Shown here in pieces: positions 1-13,159 of a DNA stretch of 64,000 nt (within the stretch, counting starts at the first letter, position 1; every line of letters starts with the position of its first letter). The notes beneath the pieces are model-generated. The model worked only from the letters and a program-made list of their open reading frames with translations, had not been told where the DNA came from and made no database searches. A program made the translations under genes and the position numbers. Location: positions 9,486,094 through 9,550,093 of the forward strand of contig ML677374.1 in the NCBI GenBank assembly GCA_007922305.1, in the 5' to 3' direction. This DNA comes from Dermatemys mawii. Taxonomy: Eukaryota; Chordata; Testudines; Dermatemydidae.

Positions 1-1079
1 AGTAAGGAAGACAGCAGTGCCCAGAACTCTTGGTCAAAAGCAGGGCTTCATGGTATTAGGCGCTGCACATACAAGTCGAAGGTGGGAGAGAGGAAGCATT
101 TCTAAATAAAATTTTCATAAGCATCTAACATGAATCTTACCTTTCAGGATCTTGGCATAAGTTCCCATTTTCAAAAAGGGCCTAGGTGCTTTTGGAAGTT
201 ATACCCACTATCATATTTTAGCGAAGGAGAACTGACAGTGTCTCATTTCCCAAGGACTTTTATTGATTTCAGTGCTCCTTGGATCAGACCCTCAGTATAT
301 CCACACCCTTACTGACCACATATGAATTTGTTTCAAGCAGTGGGTAACTAATACTGCTGATGAAAATCCAAATGGGAAGCAGTTGTGTATACTGAGTACA
401 AACAAGTCAGTCTGTGAAATTAATGAGAATTGGCTTCATAGATCAAAAGGCAGTACACAGTCTCATTTTACTTCAGAAAGCCTAAAATCTTCTCTGTCCA
501 CCACCTCACTAGCTTTTTAGCTGGAGTGGAGTTTACCCAGAACATGGGTACATCAATGTAACAAAGGTCATATAATTTTATTTTAAACTGAAGGGCCTGG
601 CTGCAGCATCTGAATTAAGACTATGTCAGTGTTTATTTTATAAGCCATGCATGTAATAGCTTATAACACAGATAATTTTGTTTACATCAGGGCAAAAGAA
701 CACAACAGAAGTGATTAACCTAGAAGCAATAATAAAAGACTGATTTAAAATGTGTTAGTTATGAGAAACATGGATTCCAGAAGAGGGAAGATATTTACAT
801 TTCTAAAAAATTATCAACATTATACAGGATCTTCATTTCAATGCATATTAATTTAGTGGACCTCATTCTCCAATGAGATCATAAGGTGTCGGCAAATGGA
901 AAGTGGATGTTAAGACACTAAGAAGTCAAAGTGGTGCCATTTTATGTCCACTTTGCAATTGAGTGCACGTGGTACAGGGCAGTGAAAAATATAGGCCGTA
1001 ACTGTTTAGGCCCCAATTCCGTAAACTGAACAGAACCCTATGCACATACAAGCCCCCTTGACATCAGTGGAAGGCAGTG
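1..1079. other. unassigned AT-rich non-coding DNA
   Basis: I see no gene, RNA or recognisable transposon here. The open frames are short (61 codons or fewer) and lack any motif I recognise. The composition is AT-rich with few CpG, as in the rest of the window. Very old repeats could be hidden. Confidence 0.5.
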
Positions 1080-1262
1080 TTGACCAGTGGACAGAGTGCT
1101 GCATTGAAACACAGGAAACCTGGGTTCTGTTCCAAGCTCTGCCCCTGGCCTGATGTGTGACCTTGGGCAAGACACCTCCCCTCCTTAGGTCTCAGGTCCA
1201 CAGCTGTAGAATGGGGATAGTGATACTTACTACCATTGTAAACCACACGTAAAGTTCTACTA
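1080..1262 (+). repeat. MIR-like tRNA-derived SINE, diverged
   Basis: The order of blocks matches the amniote MIR-like SINE layout on the plus strand. A tRNA-like head (ggacagagtgctgcattg) is followed by 'cctgggttctgttcc', 'gctctgcccctggcctg', the core 'tgtgtgaccttgggcaagac', and then a 'tagaatggggatagtgatac' block. Related copies in the window lie at 62366 on the plus strand and at 14756, 32100 and 54183 on the minus strand. It encodes no protein. The family is recognised by eye from the conserved core, and the exact subfamily is uncertain. Confidence 0.75.
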
Positions 1263-4200
1263 ATGACTATTATTATCCTAAGGCTCTATCTATGATGTGA
1301 GGCAGCTTGCAGGATCAGGGCTTTACAGTGTAATGATTCCATTCAAGATACAAGGCCAAGAGGAGATAGAAACTGTGGACTTGATTCTTGTTAATACTCC
1401 AGGCCTGATTCTCTCTTACAACTCTCTGGCAACACAAAAAGGCCAATATATTGCCAATCAGAATCACAGTCAGTAAGTTGCCAATGGAAGTTTTGAAGGT
1501 GAGTGGGTGGGATTGTTAGTTTTAAAAACACTTTGGGCTTTATTTTTAATATGTTCCCCATGATTTTATTACCACTTACAAAGCAAAGAAAAAACCCACA
1601 TCCATTTTTGCACAAACTGGCTCGAGAATGTGTATGTCGTGCAGCATACTTAGATGCACAAGCTAAATTTTTCCCTTTATCATTGGTTGAAGTCACACAT
1701 GAAGAGACCCGTTTGCAAATCATCACCGAAGTACTCAAATGAATATTTGGCACCCACTGATAACTAACTGTTTGGGTTTCAATATATGGGATTTATTCAT
1801 TGAAGTTTGGCCCCCAACCCTGCAAAACCTGGGTTACTCATGTGTATAAAGTTACTTGTATGCTTAGGCCATTGCGGGTTTGAGATTAAAATTTGGTGTG
1901 AAATTAAATGTTAATGGGTTCCTTCTCTAGCTGTGCATAATTTAAAAAAAACTGAAAAGCATTTGGATCATTTCAATTCTGTGCAAGTGAGGAAGAATAA
2001 TAGGACAGTTCAAAAACTCTTGGAAGAAAGCCGTTCAATTATGTGAGCATGTTGTAATGAAGTCTCAAGCTGGCTAAAATTAGATGTTAAGGAGTATGAA
2101 TATGCAATAGTGTTTTGCATGCCAAAGTGGATTTGTTTTCCAAAAAAAGTAACACTAGCTAACATAGGACCTGTCTATACAGGGAACTATTCCTGATTAA
2201 CTATATGGTGAATGTTCTTTGGAAGTGATTCAGAATAATCTAGAAGTAAGCATCCACACAGCAGTCAGAAATAGTTAATTTTCTTTAAATTAAGACCACA
2301 CCATATTCTGGTTTAATTTTCCAGTGTGGACAAGCTCTAAATCTTACTAGATAGGCATATATAGGGCATTCTCCATATTTCTTATCAGTGGATAAATTAA
2401 TTTATGCAAAATATGAATTAAACGCATTTGCAAATACAAAGGACTGTCCTTGCACAAAAATACATTAGCATCTTGCACCAAAATGCACTTTTTCACAAGT
2501 GCAGCTGGCATGTCATTTGCCAGTATCCAACTAAAATTTCTGAGTTAGTGAAGCTGAACAGGAGAAAGAGCATTTATCAAATGAAGGACCCAGAGACTCT
2601 GGTTCTTACTATTATTTTAAAAAGTAGCAGCAACCAGGGATTTGTCAATCTTTGTGACGAGTTGATGCATTCATGCATCTCAGACAGTGTTGTACAAGGG
2701 TATCATGCACTTACGTTTTTCAGACAGCATTATGTGCTGTGACATTATTCACAAATATTACACTGCTCTGTAGAATCTGACAACTGCCATGTCTAATGAA
2801 GACCCAGCCATTGCACCTTTATTCTTTTACTCAGTAGACTCTAGCAAACTTAGGTGTATAGAAGACTCAAAAGAAAAAGCAAGGGCTTGATTCTTTAACT
2901 CAGGTGTGAATCAGAAGTAGCTCTGTGGAATTAAATGGGCCCAATTCAATGCTGCTCGGCACCTTGTTCAGCCACGTACACCATTGTAAAGTGAGTATGA
3001 AAACCTATCAGATTAGGTGTAAGGCAACAGAGAATCAAGCCCAGATAGGATATGTTGGCATAAAACTGTAAGGCCTCAAGTTAACCTAGCCTACCTCAGA
3101 AATCAGTACAGCCAGCACTTGAGAAAGAAGCTATCAAATGAGATCTGTATAGCCTATTGCTCACTTGACTTTTTACTCAAAGTAACATTAATGCATAACA
3201 TACATAGGTGTAAATACAATCATCAGAATTCAACAACTCAGTGTACACTAACAGAAAGGATCCCTTCTGGAGAGAGAGAAAAAAAAATCCATTCAGCAGA
3301 AAGACTCCCATTGACTTCAGTGACTTTGGATCAGGACTCAGACAAAATAGCAGCATCAGATGCAGTTGTCTTCTGCATCTCACCCTCACATCTCAACTAT
3401 GCACCAGCCTTGGCTTAGGGACCATTGATAAAGTTCTAAGGGTCCACTTACAGATCCTCTCAGATGAGTGAGTCCTCTCAAAGGTTACATTAGCATAAGA
3501 AAAAAAAGGGGCAGAAAACATGCATATGCAATTTTCAGTTCGCCTTCAGGAATGCAAAATAATGCACTAAACCTAAACTCAGCAACCAGAATCCATGAAC
3601 AGTACAAATGTACCCCATATTCATAAATAACTGACGGTTCCATAGGTTTGTTCTACCCCCAAACTCTAAAATATGAACGTAGGGGCAGACTCATGTGCGC
3701 AATCTGCCTTAGCCCCATGCTGGTTCAGAGATGCAAGTCAGCTATAAACCTTGCCAAATCAGTCAATTAAGATGTGTTTGCAGCTGCTTTGCAGCACTGG
3801 GGTGATGCAAAGAAGCCAGAGTGTTTTGCTGAATCTGGACCTCATTTGAATGATTTGATTTGCTTTCCTTCTATCAACTTTAATGGAATTCCTAAAGCTT
3901 ACAAGGAAGAACTTTCTATTCAGTTTTAAAAAGCAGGAAGCAACCCTAACAAGGCATATTTTCCCATACTCTCTGAGCTCTAGGCTTATTGTATTGGGTC
4001 CTAATTAACCAGGATGTCTTAGTCAGAAAAATAGGTGATTACGCCATGAAAAATAACATTGATGTTCACTACACATTCTTTTCCATTTTGTATTCAAAAT
4101 CAGCATATTTGAAGTAACATGCACTCAATTCCCGAGCTCTCAGTTTTCCTCAGGAGGTGGAGCTATGAGTCATAAGCAGAAAAATAAACAGAAGTGCTAT

Positions 4201-6719
4201 ATGAAAAGAAAAAAATTCAATTTTAATTTAAACAAGAAGTTGCAGCCATAAATACTTTCAAAGTAAATGTCCCTCGGTCAAATTACAACATTTTGCCCAT
4301 TACCCTGTTAAGATTCAGTTTAGTCTGGAAGCAGAGCTGCGAAGGGTTTGGGTCACATCTCTTTCTGAGTGTCTTCACTTTCACTTCACATTGGATCATA
4401 GTTCCTCCATTCTCATTGCTAATTCAGACTCGGATGGACCCAAGAACTGCAAGCAAAACTCCAGCCAAAATCACTAAGGCTGACCTGGCCTTGCACACAT
4501 TTCTCATGATTTAGGTTTAGTCTATGCTGCACACAGACCCCCCGATTACAGCCATTGTTGGCTGGTCACACATTTGCAGAGATCAGAATGTGGGTGGTCA
4601 TGTCTAGGGGTTTGGCCTGACTTCTCCAGCGGTTGGACCAGAAGCCTATAGCCAGGAATAGGAGCCAAAAGATTTGTCAAAGGCCATAGTCACGAGGCAG
4701 GAATTGGAGCCAAGCGTCAGAGCTGGGTTACCTGAGCAAGGCTTGGTCTGAGACAGGAGCTATCAGCCTACTGCAAGTCAACTGCACTCATTAGGTTGGC
4801 CAGAAAGTGGCTCTGCTGCAGGCCCTGACTCCTGACGAACACATACGTTAGTATAGACAGACATAGTTGCTATTTGCACCATTGTACTGCAACTGAGGGA
4901 AGCTCCAGGAATGCAAATGGAGTCTACGTTTGGGGGTTGCAATGCTGCAGCCATACCAGTGGCTGGTCAACCAGGCTGTCTACAGCTTTAACACTGGATT
5001 TCAGTGACTATCAGGACAAGGTCTTGCCAAACCAGGCTGTGGTTTGCTTGAAAGATCAAAGCCTTTGGATGGACCTAGGCTAATTCTCAAGCATGTAATG
5101 GAACTCAAAACAAAGTGAGTACTGTTTAACTTCGGTTTTATTGTGTTTATTTCAGTATGGCACTTACTGTGGGGAAAACAGGAAGCAGCATATTCCTGGA
5201 TATGACTTACCACCTGCTAACATGCTGCCTGGGAACACTCATTCTGTTGGTGGGAGGGCAGGACTGGGTATCTGGACTTTTATGAACCACACTTCCCAAG
5301 AATCCCTCAGTTTGGGGCTCAACTAGGATCAGAGCTGCACTTGGCCTATAGCCTCCGCTAAAGGACCAACACTCTCTGTTACAGTTCTTATGGAAGGAAA
5401 ACCAGGTACATTTTGCAATGTCAAGTTGATAACCTGACTCTGCTGACACTGCAGAGGATGCAGAGCAAGGAGAGTGTTTTTGTTTTATTTTGAAATATTC
5501 ATCCTAAAATTTATGTATGATGCCAGTGATGATAGTTGCGTCCTGTCGTGGAACTTCTGGGAAACCACCTATGAAATGTGACCTTTGGGAAGAGCCTGAA
5601 AACTTTGAGCTTCAAGACCTTCTCCTCACTGAGCTCATCACCAGCCTTCATATTTAATTCCAACTGTTCTGTGCTGCCTTATTAATTTTCCATTAAACTC
5701 ACTGCTGTTGAAATCTATTATTCACCGTTAAGACCAAGCTACTACTCTACTCTAGCCACATTAACCTCCATAAAATAATTAAAGGCTGGATTTTCAGCAG
5801 GAGACCTTGTGTCACCTCTCTGGAACCTAATATGTCTTTCAGTGGCATGGATTATAATGAGATGTTCAAATATAGAAAATTGAGTTACTGCTTGTTTCCG
5901 TTATGACATTTATCCAGATAGAATGATCCTTTCCTTCTGACCTTGGTAGTTGAGAGTAGTCTTTAAAGGAAGCTATCCTTTTAATCTCTTATTTTATTTG
6001 CATTTAATTACTGTAACAAATTTTCAGACATACAAATTCTATAAGGATTTTAATTCAATTTTTCCCCCTCAAAGTACAATACGACAAAGGCCAATATATT
6101 TGTTTGAACTTCCTTCACATTCAGGATTAGTGAAGCATTTCTATCTGCATATTTGTTCCCTTGCCTCCCCTTATGGCACCTATAAAATATATTCTATTTA
6201 TTTTTAATTAAATGCTTTCTAGTGTCGGGACTTGTTCATAGCTCAGTACTTGGACCTGGATTTACTCAGTGTAGTTCATTTCTATCTACTAAGTTTCTCA
6301 CTAATTCCATTTTACTAATAGAGTAACTTTCACAGAATGTGCCCAGGAAAGTGAGAGAACCATATCAGAAGTTAAATCATTTCTAAATGTGTAGCATGAT
6401 TTCTGTTAATGGATCCTTATTTTTGTCCAAGGCATAATACATCTATCCCACACTCCCACAGATGAAAAGATATGCAATTAAAGTGCATTATTAAAATGAA
6501 ATGTTTTATGCAACAGAACTTTTACAGATGCAATCTTTTTTAACATCTGTATTTATATGATCAATTTTTTACGTCTTATTTAAACCTCCAAGCTTTGTCT
6601 ATTCTCTTATTTGTACCATATGCTACTCTACTTTATGCAGAACAAATGAAAATAGACAACATGAGACTGAAATTTCTTTATGGGTGAAGTTAACCCCTGT
6701 GCAAAGGAGCAACACAAGG
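1263..6719. other. unassigned non-coding stretch
   Basis: No gene is supported in this 5.4 kb. The longest open frames (120, 104 and 99 codons) overlap on opposite strands or in other frames and show no domain. Roughly 4520-5000 is less AT-rich, with phrases such as 'agtatagacagacatag' that hint at a decayed hAT-type element, but I could not define its ends. The remainder is AT-rich single-copy-looking DNA. Confidence 0.45.
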
Positions 6720-6936
6720 TACAGGCGTGTTGCGTCTTGCGTGAGGGTTCTGTTCTGCGGTTACCGCGTAAAGTGGAAACCGCCTATAACCAGAATCCAT
6801 TGACTTCAATGGGAGGCGAAATTGCGCCCCCTGCAGGAAGTTTTAATTTTTTTTCTCCTTTCTTTTTTTGTTTTTGCGGACCGCATAAAGTAGAAATCGC
6901 GTAAGTTGAATCAGCGTAAGACGCGACATGCCTGTA
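6720..6936. mobile_element. Tc1/mariner-like MITE with TA flanks
   Basis: A non-autonomous DNA transposon with terminal inverted repeats. The left end reads tacaggcgtgttgcgtcttg. The reverse complement of the right end reads tacaggcatgtcgcgtctta, which is 17 of 20 identical. Further inside, 'gcgtaaagtggaaa' on the left mirrors 'gcataaagtagaaa' on the right side. TA flanks both ends, as expected for Tc1/mariner-type insertion. The interior is CpG-richer than its surroundings (ttaccgcgtaaag, gaaattgcgccc) and has no transposase frame, so mobilisation would have needed enzyme from elsewhere. The superfamily is inferred from the TA flank only. Confidence 0.8.
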
Positions 6937-7199
6937 TATGCAACACTTCAGCATTCAAAGTAGGCCTTACATTAGATGCAAAGGCCTTAGTGCTTTGCAC
7001 TGCGATGAAGTTCCCCTCATGTGATGAGGGAACCACACTTGTCACACTGTTAGAGGAGGAAGAAAGCTAAAGATTAAAAGAACCTATGTGCATCAAAGTA
7101 GCTAACGTGATGTGATGTTCCCAGAACGGATTCATGCCAGACTGACAGTGAAAGCTAAAGATGCACAAGCGTTCCATGGACTGGGTAAAGGAAACTGAG

Positions 7200-7645
7200 C
7201 ACAGATGAGAGCTGAATCAATCTCCCCCTCTCACTCCCATTCCCCCTGTCCCAACCACACACCCCAATTTGGGGAGCAAACCAAGACAGACAGGGAAAAA
7301 AACTTGGTTTGTTTCTAACCAAAACTGAGCTCTCGGTTTCTCACCAGAACAAAAATAAATTTTGGTATGGATTAAAAGAACTCTAGAAGTTAACTTTTTA
7401 AAAATTGTTATTGATCCTTTTTTTTCAAGTTAAATACAGCTAAATTTTTAAATGTTTAATTTAAAAATAGTTTAAATGAAATGTTTTGACTTTTTCAGGA
7501 GGAAAAACAGACTATCACACACTTTTTCACCAAAACTACTAGTCGAATATAACCTGACTTCAAAGCTTTGCATCCAAAAGACTATTTTTTCGGTGAATTT
7601 ACTATTCACCAAAAACTTTTTTGCACAGCTCTAATGAGAACGGTA
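7200..7645. repeat. AT-rich interspersed repeat ending in ctctaatgagaa
   Basis: This AT-rich block is dominated by A and T runs (gaaatgttttgactttttc, ttcaccaaaaactttt). It ends in 'gcacagctctaatgagaa'. The block at 46097-46405 ends in the same 'ctctaatgagaa' and has the same composition, so the two are probably diverged copies of one miniature element. The left boundary here is unclear and approximate. No coding potential. Confidence 0.5.
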
Positions 7646-8534
7646 GGAGGCCTTTCAGTGTGTAGCTCTAGTGTATTATGACACACAAAAGAAGTCACTA
7701 TTCCTATTTGAACACACGTTCTCTCTTGTGTCAGACAGCAAGTTCAAAGAGAAAAACTGTTTAAATTTAAACTAGTTATTGACAGAATGTGCAGTTTGTA
7801 TGGACTTAAACAGAATAATTTGGCAATTTTTCTAACCCAACTGTTATAGTAAGTTCAGTAAAACTCAACTTAGAACAACTCAGTCCTAGGGGCAGTTGAG
7901 AAAAATGCTGGTAAACTTCTGTTCAACATTGTATCCACGGGGTATGAAATATCCAGACTCCCTGGAATCTGTTTAATATCACCAGAAAGTCAAAAGCCGC
8001 TCAGCTACCTGAGTGCCCTGTGGTTTATTAATCTGGAGGAGGAATGGTGTTTTTTTTCAAATGAAAGCTGGAAAGCCCAAGGTATCATTTTCATCTGGTG
8101 TAAGTCAGAAGTAACTTCACTGGAATTGATGGAGTTCTGCTCATGTAAAACCAATGTAAGGTCAGAATAATGCTCCCAGTTCCTGCCCACTTTGGGTAAG
8201 TAGATCTGGAAGCCCACATGATAGTTTTCATAAAATTAAAACCTTGCCAATGTCCTTGCCCAGAGGTGCTCCTCCCATGCCAGTGCAGCATGACTGCATC
8301 TGGTTCTCCACCTGGTTGCAGCTGCATTTTGGTGGTGCTGTTTGCAGTTAGCACCTTTCATCCTTAAAGATGCTACGTTATTGCAAACTCTTATTATAAT
8401 TCTTGAAAGGGAGCAAAGTTGTTTCACGCAAAAATAAGTGAAAAGATCTTTCATTGTCACTCTTCCATCAATGTGGGTATATCTGGAGAAATACTCCACA
8501 ACTAGGGCTCTTTTTATTCAATGCCTAGATTACA
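7646..8534. other. unassigned non-coding stretch
   Basis: No gene or transposon ends are visible. Overlapping open frames of 70 to 87 codons on the minus strand occupy different frames of the same DNA and carry no recognisable motif. Confidence 0.45.
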
Positions 8535-8713
8535 ACTACACCTCTACCTCAATATAACACGGTCCTCGGGAGCCAAAAAAATCTTACTGCGGTATAGGTG
8601 AAACCACGTTATATCGAACTTGCTTTGGCCACCCCCCCCGGAGCACTCCTTTTGTGCATTATATCTGAATTCACCTTATACTGGACCGCGTTATATCGGG
8701 GTAGAGGTGTAGT
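8535..8713. mobile_element. MITE with 'ctacacctctacc' inverted ends
   Basis: The left end actacacctctacctcaata and the reverse complement of the right end (actacacctctaccccgata) match at 18 of 20 positions. The element is about 175 bp, non-coding, and contains 'gttatatcgaact' and 'gttatatcgggg' motifs typical of this family as I know it from turtles. A TA dinucleotide lies in the terminal 'ctacacc' at both ends, which would fit TA-target insertion with termini beginning cacctctacc. It is among the better preserved elements here, so it is probably younger than the SINE fragments. Confidence 0.85.
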
Positions 8714-10674
8714 TACTATAAAACTACTGCAAAGACAGAAGAAACAATCCTAGTTTCTCTTTCTTTCTGGTGTTGAAAGTCTTGATTAACCTATAATGCT
8801 TCTAAAATGAAGCACTTAGCATTTTCTTAGTCAAATTATACAGCTCATTTCATAGGAGAAAATTTTCATGTCACAATGGATAAGAAAACAGGTAGGGAAA
8901 TGATTTAAATGAAGCACCTTGCTGGTGACAAGAACATTTCCTCGAGATGAAGTAAAACTCCATCCTTCATGAAGCATCAAATATGCTGGAAAATGAAACA
9001 GATCTTGCTTGCTGGCAGACTTTAACAATTTTCCAGAACGTCATTTTAATAAATGCAGGTTTGTGCATGCAATTTCTTTAACTGTATCTTCATCCCTTGC
9101 GAAAGAGAGTGACACTATGGGCCACATTCATACAACTTAAGTAAATGGATTTACACTTGTGATGAGAATCTTAACCTGTGATCACAGAGGGTTGTAATTT
9201 GTAGACCCAGCCTCTCCCTGAAGCTAGCAGAACAAGCTAGTCTTTCCTGTCCATTTAGTAAAGGGGTCACAGCTCCTGACACTGAATGCAGGCTGGGTGT
9301 GGGGAATTTTTCTCCAGCAGTACACCATGCCCCCTACTGAACTGGGGTCCAAATCTGGCAGAAAGATCACTCAGCAGACCAATGGCAAATCAGAGAAGTG
9401 GGTTCTATTCCCATGCCCTAAAATGAAGGCCTAGTATATTAATATTCAGTTTCTTAAGTCCCTAGTCATTCACCAACACCAGAAATTCTAGGGTGTCTTT
9501 CACATCGGAGAAGCAGATATTCTCATCTCTAACAATTTCTCAGCCCCTTATCTCAAACACATTGAAAACAAGGCTGACCAGAGCTTGCATAGTTCAAAAG
9601 GCCTCCTAACAATTCTGCTGAGAAGAATTGCAAAGTATGCTATATTTTAGCAATGGTTATTCTGCATTTTTTTAATACTTCGCTATGTAGAACGTTTGTT
9701 TGCTTATAAATGTCTCTTTTGCTGACATTCATTTAAATGGATTCTACTGTACCTGTTTTACGCCTCTTCATTCCAACAGAGTTTAAATTAAGCTTTGAAG
9801 TTCGGTGAGAAATCCCATCGGCATAAAACTTCAGTGCTATTCTCTGAGTACTAGGGAGTTTAAGAAAAAAATGAAAAACAGCTCCTCTTTTCTTTCTTTG
9901 TTTTCTATAGCCTGATCCCAAAATGGCTGACTTTGAAAATAACCTTAGCACCTAGCCTTATGCATTATTCATGATACTAAAACATGTAAATATGGTTTCT
10001 AAAAGGTTAAAGTAAAAAACTCCTTTCCTGCACAGGTCACAATTATTTAATATTCTGACACTGCCATTTACTTTGTGAATAGTAATACAATAAAGTGACC
10101 TAAAAAGCACACCCCCCCTCCAATATCTAAGATATAAAGATTGTTTGAAAAAGCTGGAGCTATAAATCTGTGTAAGATTTATTTTAAAAAAGCATGGAGA
10201 TGGGGGTGTAGAGCAAAACATTAACAATCCATTAGAATTTTGTAGAGCTGGTGGATTACCATTTAATAAATATTTAGGCTGCTAAAAAGATCAGTTCGTT
10301 ATATTTTCCTGTCATGGTTATAGTCTGAGGAGATTGGGAAGAAGTAGGTTTTTAGCCTTCAAGGGGAATCATTGCCATTTGTACAAATTATAAAAATGAG
10401 ACTATTTTTATGACAAACAACCACCAGCATGCACCTGGGAAATATCTTATATTCATGAGCCTAGACAAATTTAAGTTTGCCTTTCTATATATTGTAGACC
10501 TGGAGTGAGTGCCAACTACACAGAGAAACAAGCAATTCATTTAAGTTTTACAGCATGTCTATGGATTCATCAAAAAATAGCCTACTGATAAAACAATAAA
10601 TGTGTTTAATATTAGGACAGTAGAAATAAATGATACAAGAGTGTGCTGGGTTTTTTGTAGGTAGATGTATTATC
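8714..10674. other. unassigned AT-rich non-coding stretch
   Basis: No gene, RNA or repeat boundary is supported. The longest frames (65 to 89 codons, minus strand) look like chance. Confidence 0.45.
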
Positions 10675-10712
10675 TCATCTCTCTCTAGATATTGCTATCT
10701 AGAGAGAGATGA
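10675..10712. repeat. perfect 17-bp inverted repeat (hairpin)
   Basis: The arm 10675-10691 (tcatctctctctagata) is the exact reverse complement of 10696-10712, with a 4-base loop (ttgc). The arms contain alternating CT/GA runs. No longer element with these ends is visible on either side, so it may be a stand-alone palindrome or a replication-slippage product. Confidence 0.9.
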
Positions 10713-12920
10713 ATTAGCACATTGAAATTCAATACTGCACACACTTATTTACATGAGTTGTCCTTACTCAGTTGTTCCACTGAAGTCAACACATCACTGA
10801 CAGGCACTTAGATACCTTGGTTATGGGCACAGTATTAAAATTTGAATCAATAGCAAGGACTAGTCAAATGAGTAACTCTTTACAGGAATAGGCTTGCTAT
10901 ACTTCAGTGAGGTAGCCAAAAGTGAGTGTTATGTGACAGACGTGCCATATAGCATTCCAAAAATCAATTCACTCATACTTCGTAATCCCCATAACGTAGT
11001 GTGGTGAAGATGTGGCAGCATATTTTAGTGATGCAACATGTTTTGAAACAAAGTGAATGTAAATCTATTCGCTCAACAATAGAGATAAAGGAGTGAACAA
11101 AGTATTACTTGAGTAATATCTCTTGCTGGGTATCATTCTAGTATACCATCTTTTTCAGCCACCGGCAGGGACAACAAACTGAGTTTAATGTCCCTAAATT
11201 TGATAATTACATAAGCATATATCCGAAAGTATATTGTCTGCTAACTTCCCCAGTTCTCTGCTTGACACAAAGTACTGCAAATGCAAAGGATAAAAAGCAA
11301 ATGTACACTTTTTATGCACACAGAATTTGATCCAAATCAATGGTAGTTCTTTCACAGATTTTAATGGGCACTGGATTAGGCCCATAGCCTAATCTGTTTG
11401 GTGGATTAAAGGTATAGAACCTGAGTCGACTCTTGATTATGTTAGTGTAAAGCAGAGTGACTGTACAAGGAGTCAGTTGAGGAACCCAAGTGTAAAACCA
11501 AGTGTGAGAAGAGAAAACTCACCATCTGACAGATGCTCTGAAGCTTTAAATCATGCTTTAAAGGCCATAATGCTCCATTGTGACCTGAAAGAGAAAAAGC
11601 AAACTCTCAGCTACAACATACAAAACAGGAACTTTCAACTCAAAGGAAAATGACTTTGTGCATTTTAGAGATTGTACAAGTTTAGTGGGGTTAGCATAAG
11701 AGAATGATAAAATTTATAGTAATACTTGGATCATATTTTGATTCTACCAGGGGCACCACAAATTGGGTGGGAGAAAGGGAAGAGAAGAGGCAGAAAAACA
11801 AAAACCACCATCACCAAATCACTGTTCATTAACTTATCCCTGTTTTCATCATTTTTCTAAGAAATACATTGCTGACCAGATCCTCAGTTCATGTAAATCA
11901 GAATAGCTCCACTGACTTCAATAAAGTTATGCTGAGGTTTGATGTAGTAAATTATTTGGGATTTCACGCCCCCACCGCCCACCAAGCAGAACAAGTCCCA
12001 ATTAAGCATTATTCTGAAGATTTAAGTGGTGCAGGAGGCCAGCAAAGTCTATTGACAAGAGAGAATTTCACCTGTAATGCATTAGACTTGTCAGCACACA
12101 AAAATTATCCCTACCATACTGTAGTCACAAAAAACCTTGCAGCAGTAACACAAGTTATCAAGAGATCCCTTGGTGTTAGGAAGAGAGTGATCAGTAGCAT
12201 GTTAAGTGGAATTTAGATGGTACAGCACATCAACCTGCAGTACCATTTACAGGTAAAATCCTTCTGAAAGCACAAGATTTACAATGGAGTTGCACTATGA
12301 CTTCCCCTTCTAGCCATTTAGGGAGATCTTCCCTGACTTCCTTTGAAATAATCTCTTCCTACTGTCTTCATTTATCTGTATCTTGAGGTGTATGTTTAAG
12401 AACTCCTGCCTGGGCCATCAACAGGATTTGAAGCCTGAACCTTCTGCCCACAGCACACTCCTATACCATCAGAGCCAAAGGAAATCCATCAGCTGTCAGC
12501 AGTAGTAAGTTGTTATCCCTAAACTGGGTCATATGACAAATGCTATGCCAGTATACATATATAACCAACAGTAGTATCAAAGATCAGGCCACCTCATCTT
12601 GGACTAGATGGATTTGATTAATCTATTGTCAATATCTCTTAAGTCTTTTCACTTTAAATACAAGCCTCTCTGCTCCTCTATAACATCATCTCAGACTAGG
12701 CAGTGATTTTTAATATCATGCATGCAAGATCATTCATTAGGAACAAAAGAAAGAAGAAGAAAAGTGTAGGTCCTCTACTTAGTGGGGAAGGAGAGCTAAC
12801 AATGGACAATATCAACAAGACTGAGGTATTCAATGCCCATTTTTTTTACAATCTTCACTAAAAATGTAAAATGTAAAAAACAGTGTCAAAATGGCAGTTG
12901 CCAAGCGGAAAGCTGAACTT
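10713..12920. other. unassigned stretch with small palindromic remnant
   Basis: No gene is supported. Around 11326-11392 'tttgatccaaatcaatgg' is followed by 'cactggattaggccca', resembling the 'gatcca ... tggatcaggcc' palindromic remnants found repeatedly in this window. A 115-codon plus-strand frame at 11869-12216 has no recognisable domain and I treat it as chance. Confidence 0.45.
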
Positions 12921-13090
12921 TTTGAATGTATCTGGCTTCGTGGGTAGGGTGCTTGTCTGGCTTGTGGGACACTCAAGATCAAGACCCTGCTCTGCCTGAT
13001 TCAGAGCAGTGATTTTTCACCCCAGATCGCTCGGACTCAGGCAGATCAGGGAATTGAACCCTCACCCCTGACTCTAGCATTTGAGATAAT
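12921..13090. repeat. tRNA-related foldback repeat
   Basis: A first half (tgggtagggtgcttgtctgg, then gatcaagaccctgctctg) is followed by a near mirror image centred on the 7-base loop 12995-13001. The innermost arms ctgctctg (12987-12994) and cagagcag (13002-13009) pair exactly. The outer arms decay but 'gggaattgaaccctcacc' still echoes the complement of the left arm. The left half has an A-box-like 'tgggtagggtgc' segment, which suggests a head-to-head tRNA-derived SINE arrangement. I recognise this as a family widespread in turtles, without a formal name. Confidence 0.6.
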
Positions 13091-13118
13091 TCCCCACCCC
13101 CATACCAATACATCTTCC

Positions 13119-13159
13119 ACCAAACAGCATGTACATTCTTGTACCAAACAGCATGTACA
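13119..13159. repeat. two-copy 17-bp direct repeat
   Basis: accaaacagcatgtaca occurs at 13119-13135 and again at 13143-13159, a 24-bp period. Too short to assign to a family; probably local slippage. Confidence 0.85.

Noticed and set aside
1391..1753. 120-codon minus-strand frame overlapped by a 79-codon plus-strand frame
   Set aside because: Both occupy the same AT-rich DNA, neither has a motif, and no promoter or splice context is visible.
11869..12216. 115-codon plus-strand frame
   Set aside because: No domain, and the start lies in text resembling small sauropsid repeats (ccactgacttcaataaag).
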